A DNA stretch of 64,000 nt. Origin: Croceibacterium atlanticum (GTDB taxonomy: Bacteria; Pseudomonadota; Alphaproteobacteria; Sphingomonadales; Sphingomonadaceae). The position numbers and the translations under genes are program-made. Under the pieces are notes generated by a model that saw only the letters and a program-made list of their open reading frames with translations, was not told the origin of the DNA and made no database searches. The stretch lies in contig NZ_CP011453.2 of assembly GCF_001008165.2 (NCBI RefSeq), forward strand, positions 1-64,000. Reading direction: 5' to 3'. Of this stretch, positions 46,462 through 55,500 are shown in pieces (position 1 is the first letter of the stretch; each line of letters starts with the position of its first letter).

Positions 46462-47034
46462 TCAGAACCGATAGGCTACACCGGCCAGCACCTGGTGCCG
46501 TTCATACTTGCCGATATCGTTATTATCGCCAAGATCGCTGTAGCGATATTCGACACGGGTGGAGACATTGTCGAGCAGCTTGCGTTCCACGCCGCCGCCC
46601 ACGAACCAGCCATCGTAATTATCCTGGCTGCGCACCGCCACGCCGCTGATATCCTGCGTCAGCCGCGCGCGCGTATTGGCATAGCCGCCCCGCACATAGA
46701 GCAGGTTGCGTTCGCCAAGGACATATCCGGCGCGGGCCGAAGCATCGAAGGAATAGCGCGGATCGAGAGAGGCATTATCGGCACCGTTCGGGCCGATCCG
46801 GTCGCTGGCGCCAAGCGAGAAGCCGCCTTCCACGCCCAGCACGACATTGGGCGCCACTTCATGATCGTAACCGGCGAAAACGCCGCCGACAAAGGCATCC
46901 TGCTTGCCGTCAACGGCCTTGTCCTGGTTCCAGCCAGCCTGTGCGCCGACATAGGGCCCCTGGAATTCCTGCGCGGCGGCCGGTGCGGTCGAAAGCGCGG
47001 CAATGGCTGCCCCGACGAGCATAAAACGCTTCAT
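46462..47034 (-). CDS. Small outer-membrane beta-barrel (porin-like, OmpA-barrel type)
   Basis: 190 residues. The ATG at 47034 follows AGGAAAGG. Signal peptide ends APAAAQE. The mature protein has eight or so alternating strands (GPYVGAQAGWNQD, FVGGVFAGYDHEV, VVLGVEGGFSLG, VEYRYSDLGD) and ends HQVLAGVAYRF with the terminal Phe. This is the pattern of opacity-type and OmpA-type barrels common in Rhizobiales and Sphingomonadales. Structural or adhesive role, unknown in detail. Confidence 0.87.
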   Translation of the reverse strand: MKRFMLVGAAIAALSTAPAAAQEFQGPYVGAQAGWNQDKAVDGKQDAFVGGVFAGYDHEVAPNVVLGVEGGFSLGASDRIGPNGADNASLDPRYSFDASARAGYVLGERNLLYVRGGYANTRARLTQDISGVAVRSQDNYDGWFVGGGVERKLLDNVSTRVEYRYSDLGDNNDIGKYERHQVLAGVAYRF

Positions 47035-47293
47035 TTTATTACCTTTCCTGATGTCAGCCGAGCGAAGATATGCCCGCCGAAGCGAGGTCCCCGCCGGCCG
47101 TGGGGTGATCCAGTCTGCCATCCTGGAGAACCGGCCCGGAACCGGGCTGCAAGGCCCGGTCCAGCAAGCTGCTCCATTCTGTACCGGAAGGTATGGTAAT
47201 CGCCCCAACCCGCTTCAAGAGCATTTTATACCGGGCGATATAATTTTTTTGAGAAATGGGAAAAGGGCCGGGCAGCGCGCCGGACCTGCGGGC

Positions 47294-47926
47294 CTAGCCC
47301 GCCTTGGGCGCCCGCAGCCGCCAGAGCGGGATCGTGGCGAGCGTTGCAAAGGCCCATCCGCCGATAATGTCGCTCGGCCAATGAACGCCGAGCACGATCC
47401 GGCTCGCGCCCACCACGGCGCAGATGGCCAGCGCAATGCCGACCGCCAGCCTGCGGGCGGAATGCGTGGGCGGCAGCAGGATCGCAATCGCCAGCAAGGT
47501 GGCGAGCGAGTTTGCCGCATGGGCGCTGGGGAAGCTGGCGCTATATTCCGCCATCCAGTGTTCGACATCGGGCCGGGGGCGGCCGAATAATTCCTTCTGC
47601 GCGGCCACCAATATACGCACCGCCGCCACTGTGCCCAGCAAGCCCCAGGCCTGCGCGCGCCGCCCGCGCCACCAGAGATAGCCCGCCGCCGCCAGCGCCA
47701 GCGGGACCAGCACCAGCCAATCGCCCAGCCATGTCAGCGCATAGGCCCATTCCGCGATCCACCCCCGTTCCTGCGGGCGCAGCAAGGCAAACACCATCCG
47801 GTCCCACCCGGACGCAGGGCCGCCGGCCAGCAAGGCGGCCAGCCATGCGGCCATCGCCGCGCAGGCCAGCGCGATATATCGTCCATTATGAAGGGAGACT
47901 TGCGGCAAGCGGGGCTCCTGCGTCAT
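47294..47926 (-). CDS. PAP2-family membrane phosphatase
   Basis: 210 residues with about five or six membrane helices. The three acid-phosphatase motifs are KELFGRPRP, SFPSAHAANS (PSGH variant PSAH) and SRIVLGVHWPSDIIGG. Enzymes of this type dephosphorylate lipid phosphates such as undecaprenyl pyrophosphate or phosphatidic acid at the outer face of the inner membrane. The start is chosen at MTQEPRLP, directly ahead of the first basic segment and helix. It is divergent from the recombinase gene. Confidence 0.88.
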   Translation of the reverse strand: MTQEPRLPQVSLHNGRYIALACAAMAAWLAALLAGGPASGWDRMVFALLRPQERGWIAEWAYALTWLGDWLVLVPLALAAAGYLWWRGRRAQAWGLLGTVAAVRILVAAQKELFGRPRPDVEHWMAEYSASFPSAHAANSLATLLAIAILLPPTHSARRLAVGIALAICAVVGASRIVLGVHWPSDIIGGWAFATLATIPLWRLRAPKAG

Positions 47927-48022
47927 CGGATCGGGCCCATAGGCTTTCTTGCCCGCGTTGGCGATCCGAACGCCCCCGGCAAGCGCTTTCCCGCCAATGC
48001 CATGCGGGGTCATGCGGGCCCA

Positions 48023-48062
48023 AACCCTACTAGCGATAATGGCAGTTATCACTAGTAGGGTT
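48023..48062. promoter_or_regulatory. dif-like recombination site beside a tyrosine recombinase
   Basis: A 40-bp inverted repeat with 17-bp arms differing at one position, around a 6-bp centre (TGGCAG, 48040-48045). The inner 11-bp arms ACTAGCGATAA and TTATCACTAGT have the -ATAA-N6-TTAT- layout of XerC/XerD sites. It lies 34 bp upstream of the recombinase start. Probably the target of that enzyme for resolving replicon multimers; alternatively a divergent-promoter operator. Confidence 0.6.
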
Positions 48063-48096
48063 GCGCCGGGCATGGGGTGGGGGCATTATCCGGCCC

Positions 48097-49149
48097 ATGT
48101 CGGACCTTGTGCCCATTGCCCCCGGATCGCCGGTTCGCTTCGATGCGGAGCTGCTGGAAACGGCGCGCCGGGCGATGAGCGCGAACAGCGTGCGCGCCCT
48201 GCAATCGGACATGCGGGTTTTCGGCACATGGTGCCGCGCCCGGCAATGCAGCGGCTTGCCCGCCAGCCCCGCCGATATTGCCCGCTTCATTCGGGACAAG
48301 GCGGCGGAGGGGAAGAAGGCCGCCACGCTGGCCCGCTATGTCAGTTCCATCGCGCGGGCCCACACGCTGGCGGACCTTGCCGATCCGACCAGGGCGGAAC
48401 TGGTGAGGCTGGAACTCAAGGCCCAGCGGCGCGAACTCGGCGTGCGGCAGAAACAGGCGCGCGGCCTGCGCTATCGCGGCGAAGTGGCCGATCCGCGCGA
48501 CGTGTCCGGCTTTGTCGGCGTCAGCGTGGAGGCGATGCTTGCCGCCGCGCCGCAGGGGATAAAGGCCACGCGGGACAAGGCCTTGCTCAGCCTCGCCTTC
48601 GATACGGGGCTGCGCCGGTCGGAAATCGTGGCGGCGATATGGGACCATGTGGAAAGCGGGACCGGCGGCGGCGGCCGCCTGTTCGTGCCGCGCAGCAAAT
48701 CGGACCAGGAAGGCGCGGGCACCTATGCCTATCTCTCCCCCCGGACCATGCAGTTTCTGGGCGAATGGCAGGCAGCCTCCGCGAAAGAGGGGGGCGCCGT
48801 GTTCCGCCGCCTGCACCGCGCCCAGCGCAAGACGGGGGAGGATGTCTGGTCGGTCGGCGCGCGGATTACCGGGCAATCGGTCACGCTGATCTATCGCGAC
48901 ATGCTGGATACGGCGCGGGCAGCAGGCCATTTCGCGATGTTGAGCGAGGCGCAATATGAAAGCTGGCGCCGCTCCCTCTCCGCCCATTCGACCCGCGTGG
49001 GCCTGACGCAGGACCTGTTCGCCAGCGGGCAGGACCTGGCCGGCATCATGCACGCCCTGCGCTGGAAAAGCCCGACCCAACCCGCCCGCTATGCCCAGGC
49101 ACTGACCGCAGAAGCCAATGCCGCGGCGAAAGTCGTCGGCGGGCTGTGA
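48097..49149 (+). CDS. Tyrosine recombinase (XerC/D-like)
   Basis: 350 residues. The N-terminal core-binding SAM-like domain (residues about 20-110; SVRALQSDMRVFGTWCRARQ) precedes the catalytic domain. The catalytic set is Arg in DTGLRRSEIV, Lys in PRSKSDQEG, H-x-x-R in SAHSTRVG, a second His in IMHALRW and the nucleophile Tyr in ARYAQAL. It cuts and rejoins DNA by a 3'-phosphotyrosine bond. A dif-like repeat immediately upstream makes a plasmid multimer-resolution role likely; a stand-alone phage-type integrase is less likely since no excisionase or att repeats are seen. Confidence 0.9.
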   Translation: MSDLVPIAPGSPVRFDAELLETARRAMSANSVRALQSDMRVFGTWCRARQCSGLPASPADIARFIRDKAAEGKKAATLARYVSSIARAHTLADLADPTRAELVRLELKAQRRELGVRQKQARGLRYRGEVADPRDVSGFVGVSVEAMLAAAPQGIKATRDKALLSLAFDTGLRRSEIVAAIWDHVESGTGGGGRLFVPRSKSDQEGAGTYAYLSPRTMQFLGEWQAASAKEGGAVFRRLHRAQRKTGEDVWSVGARITGQSVTLIYRDMLDTARAAGHFAMLSEAQYESWRRSLSAHSTRVGLTQDLFASGQDLAGIMHALRWKSPTQPARYAQALTAEANAAAKVVGGL

Positions 49150-49397
49150 CGGGGCGCGGCATGAGCCGCCAAACAGCAGCCTATCGCCCGGCCCGGCGGC
49201 CCGCTATGCTGCGAAATGTGTGATAGCTTGCTCAGGTGAGGCAGAGATAAAAGCCACGATCGACGCTGCTGACGGGGGCGTGCCGCCCCATCGCAACATC
49301 CTCAATAAAGGTTCTGCAATCCACGCCTTGCCGCGCGGACGCCGGGATGCGCTGCTTGCCATCGGCCATTGCCATCCCCCATGTGCAGCGCGATAGC

Positions 49398-50231
49398 ATG
49401 ACCATGTTTGGCAGGATCAGGGAAAAGCTGCATCGGGCGCCACTCCGCGCCCGGCGCCCCGTGCTTGAGGAAAGCTATCCTCATGTCGAAATCTTCTTCT
49501 GGAAGCCGGCGCAAGGTCTGAATTTTGGCGATTACCTGGCATCTGCCGTTACGCAGCGAATGCTGGCGGCCAGAGAGATATTGTTCGATGAACCTGCGCC
49601 CAAGGCGCGCCTGTTCACCATCGGATCGGTGTTACATTTCGCCGCAACCGGGGACACCGTCTGGGGCAGCGGCCGCAACGGCAAGATCAGTAGTGAGCAG
49701 CATCCTTTTGCCGATCTCGATGTCCGGGCTGTTCGCGGCCCGCTGACGCAGAAATTCCTGATGGATCGCGGCATCAGCGTGCCGAGTGTGTTCGGGGATC
49801 CGGCCCTGTTGATTCCGCGCTTGTTCCCCCAGCGCTTCAAGCGGCGGACGCAACCGGGAAAGATCGGCGTTGTCCCAAATCTTCACGACCGCGACTTGCT
49901 CGACCGGGACGATGTGATTGACCCGATGTGGAATTGGGGCCGGGTCATCGACGCCATCTGCGAATGCGAGTTCATCGTTTCGAGTTCGCTGCACGGGCTG
50001 ATCATCGCCGATGCTTTCGGCATTCCCTGTTCCCATGTCCGCCTGAGCGAAACAGAGCCGGATTTCAAATATATAGACTATTGCGAGGGGGTCGGGCGTT
50101 CAACATTCCGGTCTGCCACCTCCGTCGAAGAAGCGCTGGATGCCGGGCCTCTATCCCCTCCGAACTTCGATGCCGCCCCGTTGCTGGAGAGCTTCCCCTA
50201 CGATTTATGGGAGCCGAAGGGGGCGCGGTAG
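49398..50231 (+). CDS. Polysaccharide pyruvyl transferase-like protein
   Basis: 277 residues. NFGDYLASAVTQRML near the start and SSSLHGLIIADAFGIPC near residue 200 are the marks of the polysaccharide pyruvyl transferase family, which adds ketal-linked pyruvate to surface sugars. RAVRGPLTQKFL and VFGDPALLIPRLF support the same fold. The ATG at 49398 or 49404 is possible; neither has a good ribosome site. It faces the flippase gene, with which it shares a surface-polysaccharide theme. No glycosyltransferase is seen in the window. Confidence 0.82.
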   Translation: MTMFGRIREKLHRAPLRARRPVLEESYPHVEIFFWKPAQGLNFGDYLASAVTQRMLAAREILFDEPAPKARLFTIGSVLHFAATGDTVWGSGRNGKISSEQHPFADLDVRAVRGPLTQKFLMDRGISVPSVFGDPALLIPRLFPQRFKRRTQPGKIGVVPNLHDRDLLDRDDVIDPMWNWGRVIDAICECEFIVSSSLHGLIIADAFGIPCSHVRLSETEPDFKYIDYCEGVGRSTFRSATSVEEALDAGPLSPPNFDAAPLLESFPYDLWEPKGAR

Positions 50232-50250
50232 CGAGAGGGAGCACTGCCCT

Positions 50251-50292
50251 TGGTTCGCAGGCCACCCGTGACATGCGAAGTTCTGCGAACCA
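50251..50292. terminator. Inverted repeat between the pyruvyl transferase and flippase genes
   Basis: TGGTTCGCAG (50251-50260) and CTGCGAACCA (50283-50292) are perfect 10-bp arms with a 22-nt spacer, in the 103-bp gap between two convergent genes. Bidirectional terminator most likely. Confidence 0.5.
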
Positions 50293-50334
50293 GATATTTC
50301 CTGCCTGAAAAGAAACCGCCGCGTCAGCTATCCG

Positions 50335-51822
50335 TCACGCCAGACGGGCACGAATTGCTGCCATCCCCTTGCCCGCCCATTCTAGCGCCGAAGCTTCCGG
50401 CCCCTGCGGCCTGCCCGCCGCGATCCAGACCAGCAATCCGCCGCCAAGATATATAAGGCCGCCAACTGCGATCAGACCCGCCAACTGCGCCAGTTGCACG
50501 AACCAGTCACCCGATACCGGCATCACGCCGGAAAGGCTTTCCACCCCGATTACCATCAGCCCCACGGAAAGGATCGATCGCCAGCTATTGGTCAATTGCT
50601 TCACGATGGATTGTCCGATCAGCGATTTCACGATCGCCATGTTGAAGCCGATTACGATCAGGCCGGAAAATACGCGCGCTATCAGCACGCCCATCAGGCC
50701 GCCGAACACCAGCCCGGCAACGATCATGGGCAAGCGTATGAAAAGCAATTGGAGATCGCGCTTGAACAGGGCCTTGGTCTCGCCCATCGCCATGGCCAGC
50801 GGGTGGGCGATGGATCCGATCGTCTGGAACGCAAAGACCGAACTTAATATCTGGATCACGATGATGGAGGGGATCCATTTCTCCCCCATGGCAAGCGGCA
50901 CCAGCCGTTCTGCCACCAGCGCGAAACCGACCCCGACCGGCAATGCCACGGCAGTCACCAGCCCCTGCGCGCGCGTATAGGCATGGGCGAGCCTTGGCAG
51001 GTTGGAAGTGAGGTTGCTGAAGGCCGGGAACAACACGCTGGTCAGCGGCAGCGTGGCCTCTCGCGTGGGCAGCTTGGCCAGATTGTCACCCACCGAATAG
51101 ATGCCCACCGCGGTCGGTGACAGCAGCTTGCCGATGAACAACTGGTCGGACTGCGAATTGATCGTGCTGACCGTGCTTTTCAGCGTCATCCAGCCCGAAA
51201 AGGACCAGAGCACGCGGAATTCGGACAGGTCGAAGCGGGGGCGATAGCGCACCAGGGTATAGGATGCGATCAGGGTTGCCAGCTGGCCGCCCACAATGCC
51301 AACCACCAGCGCCCAATAGTTTTGCCAGAGATAGGCGATACTTATCGAAAGCAGCACGGCGCCGAGCTTGCCGATAACTTCTATCGAAAATTCCTGCTTG
51401 AAAATCAGCGCCTTCCGCAACAACGCCCGCCGTGGATTGGCAATCCCGGAAATCAGCAGCGAAGCGGCAAGCGCCAGCATGATATTGCCCAGCCGCGCTT
51501 CTTCGAAGATCGCCGCCACGGGCCAGCTTGCCCCGGCAAAGATCACGGCGATTGCTATCGCGCGCAGCAGCCCCATCGTGAAGGCCGTGTCGATATGGCG
51601 CTGCGAAGGTTCCTTCAGATGGATCAGCGCCTGGCCGACCGGAACATCGGTTACGGCAATGACGATTGTCTGCAAGGAAAGCGCAATTGCGACCAGCCCG
51701 AAATCTTCGGGCATCAGGAATCGCGCCACCATTATGGTCGATAAAAAGCCCAGCGCGTTCACGATCGCGCGCGAAGCCGTGAGTATCAGGCTGCCGACCC
51801 CTATCTTGCGGAGATTGCTCAC
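50335..51822 (-). CDS. Wzx-type polysaccharide flippase
   Basis: 495 residues with about 14 membrane helices. MSNLRKIGVGSLILTASRAI and the FLMPEDFGLVAIALSLQTIV region fit the polysaccharide transport (MATE-like) family that moves lipid-linked sugar units across the inner membrane. The start is a GTG that overlaps the stop of the preceding frame (GTGA), a sign of translational coupling. It is the last gene of the leftward run that includes the metzincin operon, though its function belongs with polysaccharide export. Confidence 0.88.
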   Translation of the reverse strand: MSNLRKIGVGSLILTASRAIVNALGFLSTIMVARFLMPEDFGLVAIALSLQTIVIAVTDVPVGQALIHLKEPSQRHIDTAFTMGLLRAIAIAVIFAGASWPVAAIFEEARLGNIMLALAASLLISGIANPRRALLRKALIFKQEFSIEVIGKLGAVLLSISIAYLWQNYWALVVGIVGGQLATLIASYTLVRYRPRFDLSEFRVLWSFSGWMTLKSTVSTINSQSDQLFIGKLLSPTAVGIYSVGDNLAKLPTREATLPLTSVLFPAFSNLTSNLPRLAHAYTRAQGLVTAVALPVGVGFALVAERLVPLAMGEKWIPSIIVIQILSSVFAFQTIGSIAHPLAMAMGETKALFKRDLQLLFIRLPMIVAGLVFGGLMGVLIARVFSGLIVIGFNMAIVKSLIGQSIVKQLTNSWRSILSVGLMVIGVESLSGVMPVSGDWFVQLAQLAGLIAVGGLIYLGGGLLVWIAAGRPQGPEASALEWAGKGMAAIRARLA

Positions 51823-52166
51823 CGGCCTGTGATATCACGCAACAGGGGGGTTTCGCCTGGCCAAATGGCGCCATCGCCGGAATTTGCACAGGACAGGGCG
51901 CGGCGGATGAAGTTCGGCTTCGCGGCGGCCTCGGCCTTCGCCGGGGTGGCCCCTTGAATCATCCAGGAATTCTCCACCTCGGAATTGCAAAGCTGACCAT
52001 CGATCCTCGCCCGCCATACGGCTTCCCGCGAGAAGTGCAACAATCTGGCGATGAGGCGGTCTGGCCGGGCGGTTATGCGTGCCGGGCCGATGCCGGACGG
52101 GGGCCTGCCCCACCCAAGCCCAGCCCGGCCCGGCCCGGCCCGGCCCGGCGCGGCATCTTTTATTGG
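51819..52166 (-). CDS. Unrecognised open frame coupled to the flippase gene
   Basis: 115 codons without a stop between the TAG of the upstream 130-residue gene and a TGA overlapping the flippase GTG. The likely protein is the last 75-100 residues (PDRLIARLLHFSREAVWRAR onward to GAIWPGETPLLRDITGR). Its composition looks like the C-terminus of a longer enzyme. No good start or ribosome site is seen (TTG at 52043). It may be the remnant of a deleted polysaccharide gene; the CCCGG tract lies at its upstream end. Confidence 0.35.
   Translation of the reverse strand, partial: PIKDAAPGRAGPGRAGLGWGRPPSGIGPARITARPDRLIARLLHFSREAVWRARIDGQLCNSEVENSWMIQGATPAKAEAAAKPNFIRRALSCANSGDGAIWPGETPLLRDITGR
52124..52148. 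repeat. Pentanucleotide tract, five CCCGG units
   Basis: Five perfect tandem CCCGG units just past the stop of the 130-residue gene. Second pentanucleotide microsatellite in the window, with a sequence unrelated to the first. Confidence 0.85.
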
Positions 52167-52559
52167 CTAGCAGCGGGCAATCAGCGAAACTTGCCTTTCG
52201 CCCGGATGGCTGGTGGAAGTCAGCGTGGCCTGAACGCGGATCACTTCGCCCCACTCGCCCACGATCGGTTCCGCCGGCTGCCCGCGATCGAGCCATCTGC
52301 CCCCGATAAACATACGCGTCGCGGCCCAGTTGGCGTTGTCCTGGATGATACTGATCGTTTGCACGTGATCCGCCCTGGACAGGTTCAGGGTAACGTCCAT
52401 CTCCTGGACGAGAAGGCGGGCAGGCATCCCGTTCCGCGCATCGAGCGAACAATCCGCGATCGCGTGCGTGGTGGTTTCCCCGTTCACCGTCAGCTGCACT
52501 GTCCCCGGTTGCGGAACTGCGGCAGCGGCAGCGGCAAGAGTCAGAAGAAAACCGATCAT
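52167..52559 (-). CDS. Small exported protein of the metzincin operon
   Basis: 130 residues; the ATG follows GGAGA. A short signal peptide (MIGFLLTLAAAAAAVPQ) is followed by a beta-rich domain with two cysteines, IADCSLDARNG and the C-terminal SLIARC. The layout (a strand, Cys-x-Leu, mid strands, Cys at the end) resembles the C-terminal 115 residues of the protease just upstream. No named family recognised. It starts 15 bp after the protease stop, so it is co-transcribed. Confidence 0.65.
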   Translation of the reverse strand: MIGFLLTLAAAAAAVPQPGTVQLTVNGETTTHAIADCSLDARNGMPARLLVQEMDVTLNLSRADHVQTISIIQDNANWAATRMFIGGRWLDRGQPAEPIVGEWGEVIRVQATLTSTSHPGERQVSLIARC

Positions 52560-52574
52560 TTCATTCTCCGGATA

Positions 52575-55500
52575 TCATGGTTGGGCAGGGCATTGGCCGG
52601 TCACGGAAAAGCCCGCCACATCGCCGCCAAATCCGACCTTGCCCCTGGCGCTGATTTGCCCCTCTTGGTCCAGCTGCATCTCCCATCCGCCGGTCGAACC
52701 GCTATTGCTCACATCATAGCCGTCGCTGCGGGACAATTCGGCCGTGATGGTACCGCCGGCCTGCTGCATCCGGATCTCCAGGCGGCTGCCGGGATTTGTT
52801 TCAAACACGATGCCCAATCCGCGCAGCGCGCCGCCATTATCCAGCTCGCACCGCGTGATCTTTGCCGGGATGGTGGGATTCGATCCGACTTCGAGAGTGA
52901 TTTCACCGTCCCCGGTCGCGGCCACATCATCCGCGCGGGGCGGCTGCCGCCCCTGTTCCGGAACGGGCTGCGGCGAATCCCCTCCGGATGCGGAGCCGAG
53001 CGCCGGGCGATCCGCTGCCCATGGCTGTGGAGCTTCGGCTTCAGCACCGGCATCGGGGGCGAATTCCAGGCGGATTTCCCGCTCCAGCCGCCGTCCGTCA
53101 AGGGCGCGCAGGCCCGTGCCGATAATGGCGGTGTAAGCCCGGCCGGGCACCGGATCGCGCGGGGCGATGGTCAGAATATTGCCCGAGGGGCTGAGCGAAA
53201 TGCGCGCGGGAACCGGGGCGCCATCCGCCTGGATCGAAACTGCATCGAGGGAAGCAGGGTCGATGGCGACATTGAAGGCAACACCGGCGGAGGAATCCTG
53301 CCCGGACTGCCCGCCCTCGGACGGCCAGCTGACGAGCGGGGTGAGCGGAATTTCGACCTGCACCGGCAGCAGGGTGACGCGTTCGGCCACACCGTCATGG
53401 GCGATGATCTGGAAGGCGGCCCCCTCCCCCGGCATCAATGTCTGGGCATCGGGTGTGAAGCCGGTTTCCGCAAGGAATATGGCCAGGTCGGACCATGTCC
53501 GGCCATCGGGCGAAAATCGCACGCTGTAAGCCAGGCCGCCATCCGCGTTCTCGCCCGCTTCCCATTCCAGCCTGTCGCCTGCACGGAATGCCGAACCCGG
53601 CGCGTGGGAAGTCACCACGGGACTGGCCAGTTCCGGCAAGGCACGGCTTTCCGCCAGGATTTCATCGCCATTGCGCAGGATGATGCGGGCCGGTTCGCCC
53701 GTTACCGCGACGGTGGCCGAAAACGGCCAGATGATTTCGTCATTGGCCGCAGGCCCCACCGGCGCAAGGGCGAGCAACTGGCCGTCCGCGTCTTCCACGC
53801 GTAGTTCAAACGGGCCTGCACCGGACACGGGATCGCGCGGCCCCGGCACGCCGACGGCGGGCAGGAACTGCGCCCTCGTGCCGTCGCTGACGCCCGAAAC
53901 CATGATCCAGCGCTGGCCATTGCTTGCCCCCTCGTCGAATGTGACACTGGTGAACACCTCGTCCCCCGTTTGACCGGGCAAGGCATAATGCCGCCGGTCC
54001 AGCGACGAGAGCGAACCCGTATGCGCGCCCGCATTGCGCAGGATGGCCGGCATCCGTTTCACCAGCCATTCGTACTGGTCCGCATCGATCCAGTATTCGT
54101 CCCGGTGATCATAGGCGCATGGGAACATGAGGTTGCGCATCGGCCCGCCGGACTGGGCGTTGCCGAATTCGGACGATTTCTGCCACCCGGTCGTGCCGTC
54201 CAGCGCAATCCGCATCCCGTCTATTCCCGGGACCTTGGCGTTGCGGAGGGAGTTGCACACTTCCGCCCTGTGCGCCCCGTCGTCCACAAAGGGGGTGTGT
54301 GGAAGCGCGAAAACATGGCCGAACTCGTGTTCGATCAGGGGCGCGGTCACGAAGCCCGGAATGACGCCGCTGGGAAGCGGCGAACTGCTCATGACGATCA
54401 CGTTGCGGTTTTCGACGCCCGGCAGCCTGAGCGAGGCAAGATCGGGGGCAGGTAAGTGGGCCTTGCCCGTTTCGCCCGGCCTGGCGATCAGCGTGGAGGG
54501 TTGATCGAACGGAACAGAAGTCTTGCCCGACCCGCCAAGACTGGGCGGATGATAGGAAACGATCACGTGAGCGACGGATCGGGCGGAAACATGTTCGTGA
54601 AACAGCCTGAGCAGAGCGGACAGATTGCCTGCATCCTGATCGCAGAACACCCAGTCCAGCGCGTCTGGCAATTCGCAGATCGGCCGCGCGATATTGTAGC
54701 TCCCCTGATAGCGGCCCACGACACGGGCGACAGGGAATATCTGGTTCATGTATGTCTGCTGCTGCTGGGCTGCGAGCAAGGCGTAATGCTTCGCGCGTTC
54801 GTCGGCGCCGTCGGCCCATTCCGCATGTTCCGCCAGATAATAGTCGAATACCAGCAGGTCGCTATGCTCCGCGGCATATTGCATGGTGTGATCGACTGTC
54901 GCAGGCTCCGGCTCCGCAGTCTCGGGGTAAGGGTTGGCCGGTTTGACCCTGGCGGTGAAATGCATCGGCAGCGACCCCGATCCGGGCGTCCAGCCGAACA
55001 GGTTGAGGCTGTGCTCCCCAAGGCGGCGTTCCTCGTCCGATATCACGTCGGGACGGCGCGCGCGGTCGGCAATTTCAGGAAAGACGGGGTTGTCGTCGAG
55101 GTCGGTAATCTCGGCCAGAACGGGGTAATTCAGCACTTGCCAGGAAGGGTGAACGTCGTCCCGCTCCTCCCATTCCACGAAGATCCGCCCGGCCGCCGGC
55201 TTGCCCTTCACCAGCGGCGCATCCCGCGAAACCTGATGAATTTCCAGCCGCAATTGCTCCGGCTCCACAAGGGTGGAGATCGAGAAGCGGAAATCGCTGG
55301 CAAGCATTTCCTCTTCGAGGCCGCGCAGCCCATCCTCGCCCGACATCACCTCGATATCATAGACCGTTCCGCCCAGAAGCGGCTCCGTGGGGCTGATCCG
55401 CACCCGGTCGGACGCGACGAGAGACAGGTCCGTGGCGACGAAGATCGGCCCCCCGCCCGAATTGCGGGTGGTCATGAAGACCGTGGTTTCGTTCAGCGTT

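Noticed and set aside
51954-53804. 616-codon rightward frame opposite the protease C-terminus
   Set aside because: Shadow of the leftward genes; it crosses an operon junction and lacks a start signal.
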